Position numbers and translations under genes: made by a program | Shown: piece after piece, positions 63,227 to 64,000 of the stretch | How the letters are laid out: each line of letters opens with the position of its first letter | How positions within the stretch are numbered: the stretch's first letter is position 1 | The notes under the pieces: generated by a model | The model's input: only the letters and a program-made list of their open reading frames with translations | What the model was told of the DNA's origin: nothing | The model's database searches: none | Assembly: GCF_026072635.1 (NCBI RefSeq) | Contig: NZ_AP023081.1 | Coordinates: 2,688,501 to 2,752,500 of the forward strand | Direction of reading: 5' to 3' | Origin: Pseudomonas solani | GTDB taxonomy: Bacteria > Pseudomonadota > Gammaproteobacteria > Pseudomonadales > Pseudomonadaceae | Length of the DNA stretch: 64,000 nt

Positions 63227-64000
63227 TCAGAGGCCGACGTGTTTCTTGACGGCGGCGGCGCCGTCCTGGCCATCGAGGGTGGTGACGCCGGCCAGCCACT
63301 TGTCGAGGATCGCCGGGTTGGCCTTGATCCAGTCCTTGGCGACCACGACCGGGTCTTCCTTCTTGAGGACGCGGTCCATCAGCTGGCTTTCGATCTCGAC
63401 GCTGAACTGCAGGTTGTTCAGCAGCTTGCCGACGTTGCCGCAGCGCGCCTCGTAATCCGGCGGTACCACGGTGTAGACCTTGGCGGCGCCGAAGTCCGGG
63501 CCGAACACGTCATCGCCACCGGCGAGGTAGGTGAGGTCGAACTGGGTGTTCATCGGGTGCGGGGCCCAGCCGAGGAAGACCACCGGCTCCTTCTTCTTCA
63601 CCGCGCGCTGCACCTGGACCAGCATGCCGGCCTCGCTGGACTCGACCATGCGGAAGCCGCCGAGACCGAACTGGTCGCCCTTGATCATCTTGTCGATCAG
63701 CAGGTTGCCGTCGTTGCCCGGCTCGATGCCGTAGATCTTGCCGCCCAGCTGGTCCTTGAACTTGGCGATGTCCTGGAAGCTCTTCAGGCCCGCTTCGGCG
63801 GCGTAGGTGGGCACGGCCAGGGTGTACTTGGCGCCTTCCAGGTTGGCGGTCGGCAGCACCTTCACGCCGTTGCCCTTGGTGAAGGGCTCGATCACGGCGT
63901 CCATGGAGGGCGCCCAGTAGCCGAGGAACACGTCGATCTGCTTGTTCTTCACGCCGGTGAAGGCGATCGGTACAGAGGCCATGATCTTGCGCGGGGTGTA
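63227..64000 (-). CDS. choX: Choline-type ABC substrate-binding protein, 5' end cut by window edge
   Basis: 258 codons remain; the frame is open at base 64000, so the N-terminus with its signal peptide lies beyond the window. OpuAC fold of the ChoX/CbcX type: VFLGYWAPSMDAVIEPF, EPGNDGNLLIDKMIKG, VVFLGWAPHPMNTQFDLTYL, and PPDYEARCGNVGKLL. Aromatic box residues (Y, W) fit choline binding. On the same strand as the preceding binding protein, 132 bases apart. The symbol rests on motif and bet context, not on a search. Confidence 0.8.
   Translation of the reverse strand, partial: YTPRKIMASVPIAFTGVKNKQIDVFLGYWAPSMDAVIEPFTKGNGVKVLPTANLEGAKYTLAVPTYAAEAGLKSFQDIAKFKDQLGGKIYGIEPGNDGNLLIDKMIKGDQFGLGGFRMVESSEAGMLVQVQRAVKKKEPVVFLGWAPHPMNTQFDLTYLAGGDDVFGPDFGAAKVYTVVPPDYEARCGNVGKLLNNLQFSVEIESQLMDRVLKKEDPVVVAKDWIKANPAILDKWLAGVTTLDGQDGAAAVKKHVGL

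Overview
The window is GC-rich, densely coded DNA from a Pseudomonas-type gammaproteobacterium. This rests on gene content and order: the chpA-chpB-chpC end of a twitching-motility chemosensory cluster, then rsmE, bioA, an exported amine-oxidase-like flavoprotein, cytochrome b561, yceI, rhlE, metF and ahcY, then sahR-type regulator/metK, tkt, epd, pgk and fba, and finally a choline-to-betaine (bet) cluster. GC-rich third codon positions, Pseudomonas-type REP sequences and a RAYT transposase agree. No tRNA, rRNA, CRISPR array, prophage or integron was seen.

Layout. 1-5.9 kb: 3' part of chpA (Hpt domains, CheA-like kinase, CheW-like domain, receiver), chpB (frameshifted) and chpC. 5.9-11.2 kb: rsmE and bioA (minus), then an exported flavoprotein, cytochrome b561 and YceI (plus). 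11.3-19.8 kb (minus): RhlE helicase, a nonsense-mutated solute-binding protein gene, a DUF3142/TPR-like exported pair, and an ahcY-metF unit led by a promoter and an S-adenosylhomocysteine (SAH) riboswitch. 19.9-26.1 kb: small envelope and housekeeping genes (thioesterase, TPM protein, LemA, MAPEG, DUF1090, cytochrome c'-like protein, LigB). 26.2-30.6 kb: metK behind an ArsR/methyltransferase regulator (SahR-like, frameshifted), and a divergent LysR/TDT transporter pair. 30.7-36.9 kb: tkt-epd-pgk-fba central carbon block with two small lipoproteins.

37-55.5 kb is more accessory: a PL7 alginate lyase, a zinc peptidase, orphan periplasmic binding proteins, an HDOD protein, a chemoreceptor, a DUF1127 protein, a MocR-type regulator, a RAYT transposase with REP palindromes, YccS, a flavoprotein, a double-receiver GGDEF protein, DbpA, an MdtD-like exporter and a TorT-like protein. 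55.5-64 kb: betA, betB, betT, betI and two betaine/choline-type binding proteins (the last cut by the window edge), with two TTGA-N4-TCAA palindromes that are probable BetI operators.

Genes working together. ahcY, metF and metK belong to the methyl (SAM/SAH) cycle and appear to be controlled by two SAH-linked devices: a riboswitch and an ArsR-type repressor. The bet genes import choline and oxidise it to glycine betaine under BetI. tkt, epd, pgk and fba link the pentose-phosphate pathway, B6 precursor supply and glycolysis.

Three genes (chpB, the sahR-like gene and the HDOD gene) each look one base short within a C/G run, and a fourth carries an in-frame TGA. This pattern could be real decay or sequencing/assembly error, so those calls need read-level confirmation. 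I found no clearly new defence or biosynthetic system. The best leads are the double SAH control, a family of 7-nt-period palindromes placed mostly in operon gaps, the hairpin at the alginate lyase start, and the REP/RAYT locus that supplies the end of a regulator gene.
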